Below, in pieces: positions 61,955 through 64,000 of a stretch of 64,000 nucleotides of DNA (position 1 is its first letter; every line of letters starts with the position of its first letter). The notes beneath the pieces are model-generated. The model did no database searches, was not told where the DNA came from, and saw only the letters and a program-made list of their open reading frames with translations. A program made the translations under genes and the position numbers. The stretch comes from JAMHWF01 sp035911095 (GTDB taxonomy: Bacteria; Pseudomonadota; Gammaproteobacteria; Burkholderiales; Burkholderiaceae_C), in NCBI GenBank assembly GCA_035911095.1, contig JAMHWF010000128.1:1-64000 (forward strand). Reading direction: 5' to 3'.

Positions 61955-63385
61955 TCAGGCGACGCGGCAGACCTTCAGCATGTTGGTCCCACCCGGGTAG
62001 CCCATCGGCTCGCCACAGGTGATCGCATAGGTGTCGCCGGGGCGCAGCACCCCGCGCTCGATCAGCAGCGCCTCGGCACTGGCCAGGGCCTGGTCGCGGT
62101 CGCTGAAGCTCGGCATCAACATCGGCCGGACGTTGCGATACAGCGCCATGCGGCGCTCGCTGCGCGCCTGCGAGGTCAGGCCGAAGATCGCCACGTTGAT
62201 CTGGTGCCGGCTCATCCACAGCGCCGTCGAGCCGGACTCGGTGAGGGCGAGGATCGCGCGACAACCCAGGTGATGCGCCGTGAACAGCGCGCCCATCGCG
62301 ATCGACTGGTCGATGCGGCCGAAGCGCTTGTTCGCGAAGTCCGTCTCGAGGTGCGTCTCCTCGGCGAGCTCGGCCTCGAGCGCGATCGCGGCCATCTGCT
62401 CGATCGTCTCGACCGGGTACTTGCCCATCGCGGTCTCGGCGCTGAGCATCACGGCGTCGGTGCCGTCGAGCACCGCGTTCGCGACGTCGCTCACCTCGGC
62501 GCGCGTCGGCACCGGATTGACGATCATGGACTCCATCATCTGGGTCGCAGTGATCGTCACCTTGTCCATCTCGCGCGCCCGCTTGATCATGCGCTTCTGC
62601 AGCGCCGGTACCGCCGCGTTGCCGACCTCGACCGCCAGGTCGCCGCGCGCCACCATGATGCCGTCGGAGGCACGCAGGATCTCGTCGAGCATCGGCACCG
62701 CCTCACTGCGCTCGATCTTCGCGATCATCCCGGGCTTGTGGCGATACGCCTCGCCGGCGACGTTGGCGAGTTGGCGCGCCATCTCCATGTCGGTCGCGCT
62801 CTTGGGGAAGCTGACCGCCAGGTAGTCGGCCTGGAAGGACATCGCGGTACGGATGTCCTCGATGTCCTTCGCTGTCAGCGCCGGCGCCGTCAGCCCGCCG
62901 CCCGCCTTGTTGATGCCCTTGTTGCTCGACAGCTCGCCGCCGACGATCACCGTCGTGATCACCTCGTCGCCGCGCACCGCATTGACCTTCAGCACGAGCA
63001 GGCCGTCGTTGAGCAGCAGGCTGTCGCCCGGCTTCACGTCGCGCGGCAGCTCCTTGTAGTCGAGGCCGACGCGCTCATTGCTGCCGAACTCGGTGGTGCC
63101 GGCATCGAGGATGAAGCTCTGGCCAGGGATGAGCTGCGTGCGCCCACCCTCGAACTTGCCGACACGGATCTTCGGCCCCTGCAGGTCGGCCATGATCGCG
63201 ACCTCGCGGCCGGAGCGCTGCGCCACCTCGCGCACCAGGGTGGCACGGTCGATGTGGTCCTGGGCACTGCCGTGCGAGAAGTTGAGCCGCACGACATCCA
63301 CGCCGGCGCGGATCATTCTCTCGAGCACGTCCGGTGACGATGACGCCGGACCGAGCGTGGCGACGATCTTGGTGGCACGGGTCAT
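61955..63385 (-). CDS. pyk: Pyruvate kinase
   Basis: Makes pyruvate and ATP from phosphoenolpyruvate. 476 residues from the ATG at 63385, with GAGGAG upstream. TKIVATLGPASSSPDVLERMIRAGVDVVRLNFSHG, ADLQGPKIRVG and MIAKIERSEAV (catalytic Lys) are present. IMVARGDLAVEVG and VTITATQMMESMIVNPVPTRAEVSDVANAVLDGTDAVMLSAETA complete the core. The C-domain ends with GEPMGYPGGTNMLKV. ilvA follows after 20 bases, so both may be cotranscribed. Confidence 0.97.
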   Translation of the reverse strand: MTRATKIVATLGPASSSPDVLERMIRAGVDVVRLNFSHGSAQDHIDRATLVREVAQRSGREVAIMADLQGPKIRVGKFEGGRTQLIPGQSFILDAGTTEFGSNERVGLDYKELPRDVKPGDSLLLNDGLLVLKVNAVRGDEVITTVIVGGELSSNKGINKAGGGLTAPALTAKDIEDIRTAMSFQADYLAVSFPKSATDMEMARQLANVAGEAYRHKPGMIAKIERSEAVPMLDEILRASDGIMVARGDLAVEVGNAAVPALQKRMIKRAREMDKVTITATQMMESMIVNPVPTRAEVSDVANAVLDGTDAVMLSAETAMGKYPVETIEQMAAIALEAELAEETHLETDFANKRFGRIDQSIAMGALFTAHHLGCRAILALTESGSTALWMSRHQINVAIFGLTSQARSERRMALYRNVRPMLMPSFSDRDQALASAEALLIERGVLRPGDTYAITCGEPMGYPGGTNMLKVCRVA

Positions 63386-63567
63386 GACGGCTCTCCTCGG
63401 TGGCTGTTCGTGGTTCTCTCGGGCTCGGGTCCGGGCACGCCGGCGATCCACCTCGCCTGCGGTCGCGCAGGATACGTCTTTCGGGTGACAGGCGGCTCGA
63501 GGCAGTTCTCAAGGCCGCGCGGCCGTGCTGTGAGACACCGCAGCCGCGGCCACCCGACGTCGCACCG

Positions 63568-63897
63568 TCACCAGCCGAGCCCGAGCCGAAGGGCGAGCAT
63601 CACCGCGGTACCGCTCAGGATCGTGCCGAAGATGTCGCGTCGCCAGGCATACCAGGCAGAGGCGGTCGCGACCGCGAAGAGGCGCGCATCGCGCCAGGTG
63701 TCGATCAGCGCGCCCTGCGACATGACCACTTCAGGCACCACGACCGCCGCCAACGCGGCGAGCGGCGCATAGCGCAGGCCCTCGCGCAGCCACGCAGGCA
63801 ACGGCAGCTCGCGCCGGGGCAGCAGGAAGAAGGCACGTGTCAGGACCGTGATCACGGCCAGGCCGGCGATCGTCAGCACCGCTTCCCAGGTGTTCAC
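63568..63897 (-). CDS. azlD: AzlD family branched-chain amino acid transport protein
   Basis: Small subunit of the AzlCD exporter of branched-chain amino acids. 109 residues with about four membrane helices. LTIAGLAVITVLTRAFFLLPRRELPLPAWLREGLRYAPLAALAAVVVPEVV is characteristic. A GTG at 63897 is the start; its first base pair overlaps the azlC stop (GTGA). An exporter of branched-chain amino acids next to threonine ammonia-lyase, the entry to isoleucine, is a sensible functional neighbour. Confidence 0.9.
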   Translation of the reverse strand: MNTWEAVLTIAGLAVITVLTRAFFLLPRRELPLPAWLREGLRYAPLAALAAVVVPEVVMSQGALIDTWRDARLFAVATASAWYAWRRDIFGTILSGTAVMLALRLGLGW

Positions 63898-64000
63898 GTC
63901 CGGTCCTCCAAGGGGCCGGGCGCGTCGGGACGGCGCCCGCGATCCATCAGCAGGCCCACCGCCACCGCAGCGGCGATCGCCACGACGATGTTGAGCCGCA
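63894..64000 (-). CDS. azlC: AzlC family permease, 3' end only
   Basis: The last 35 residues of a frame that runs off the right edge: LNIVVAIAAAVAVGLLMDRGRRPDAPGPLEDRT and stop. A final membrane helix and a basic tail fit the end of AzlC, the large subunit of the AzlCD exporter. The identification rests mainly on the overlap with azlD (GTGA). Confidence 0.75.
   Translation of the reverse strand, partial: RLNIVVAIAAAVAVGLLMDRGRRPDAPGPLEDRT

Overview
The window is dense, very GC-rich chromosomal DNA with about 50 tightly packed genes on both strands. It shows no tRNA, rRNA, CRISPR array, insertion sequence or prophage that I could recognise. Gene content and order (ahcY-tlyA-metF behind an SAH riboswitch; 5-FCL / slt / NDUFA9-like / GST / cca; tsaB-rimI-udg; purE-purK-sua5; fba-purC) fit a betaproteobacterium of the order Burkholderiales, probably near the Rubrivivax/Leptothrix/Ideonella group. 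The order-level placement is fairly safe; the genus is inference.

Layout. 0-1.6 kb: 3' end of metK and a decayed S66-peptidase pseudogene. 1.7-9.6 kb: a Fur-box-controlled TonB receptor, PPK2 polyphosphate kinase, a REC-GGDEF regulator, homospermidine synthase and a translationally coupled MFS transporter. 9.6-14.6 kb: formate-THF ligase, a divergent Nudix/YcaQ-like pair and NnrS. 14.7-19.2 kb: a complete FecI-FecR-FecA-type surface-signalling iron uptake cluster. 19.4-25 kb: MFS and HAD genes, then SAH riboswitch-ahcY-tlyA-metF. 25-27.6 kb: 5-FCL paralogue, TfoX-like, DUF2917 and LysR genes. 27.6-32.9 kb: one 1,751-residue lipoprotein that joins a copper-radical oxidase, Ig/PKD modules, a beta-propeller, a di-haem cytochrome and three Cys4 repeats. 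33-39 kb: second 5-FCL, Slt transglycosylase, NDUFA9-like, GST, CCA-adding enzyme. 39-46.6 kb: cold-shock/excalibur fusion, DUF2905 and MidA-like methyltransferase, pteridine reductase, folB, ttcA, two lipoproteins, glmU. 46.8-53.4 kb: chemoreceptor, UDG, rimI, tsaB, PBP4, a GDSL-like lipoprotein. 53.4-64 kb: sua5, purK, purE, CnoX-like thioredoxin, a TPR protein, purC, class II aldolase, threonine ammonia-lyase, pyruvate kinase, AzlD and AzlC.

How the genes work together. Much of the window is one-carbon and methyl-cycle metabolism (metK, fhs, ahcY, metF, two 5-FCL genes, a PTR1-type reductase, folB) that feeds purine synthesis (purE, purK, purC) and tRNA/rRNA modification (ttcA, tsaB, sua5, tlyA, cca, rimI). 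Iron supply is represented by two TonB receptors under different control: a Fur box for one and an ECF sigma/anti-sigma pair for the other.

Most notable: (1) the 5.3-kb oxidase/di-haem lipoprotein, whose five copper-radical-oxidase ligand and cofactor residues are all conserved; (2) eight genes with a -10-like hexamer exactly 6 nt before the ATG, the geometry of leaderless mRNAs; (3) a near-identical ECF-type motif before both fecR and the fecA-like gene; (4) a cold-shock domain fused through a membrane segment to an excalibur domain; (5) a GDSL-family lipoprotein with Glu in place of the nucleophilic Ser.
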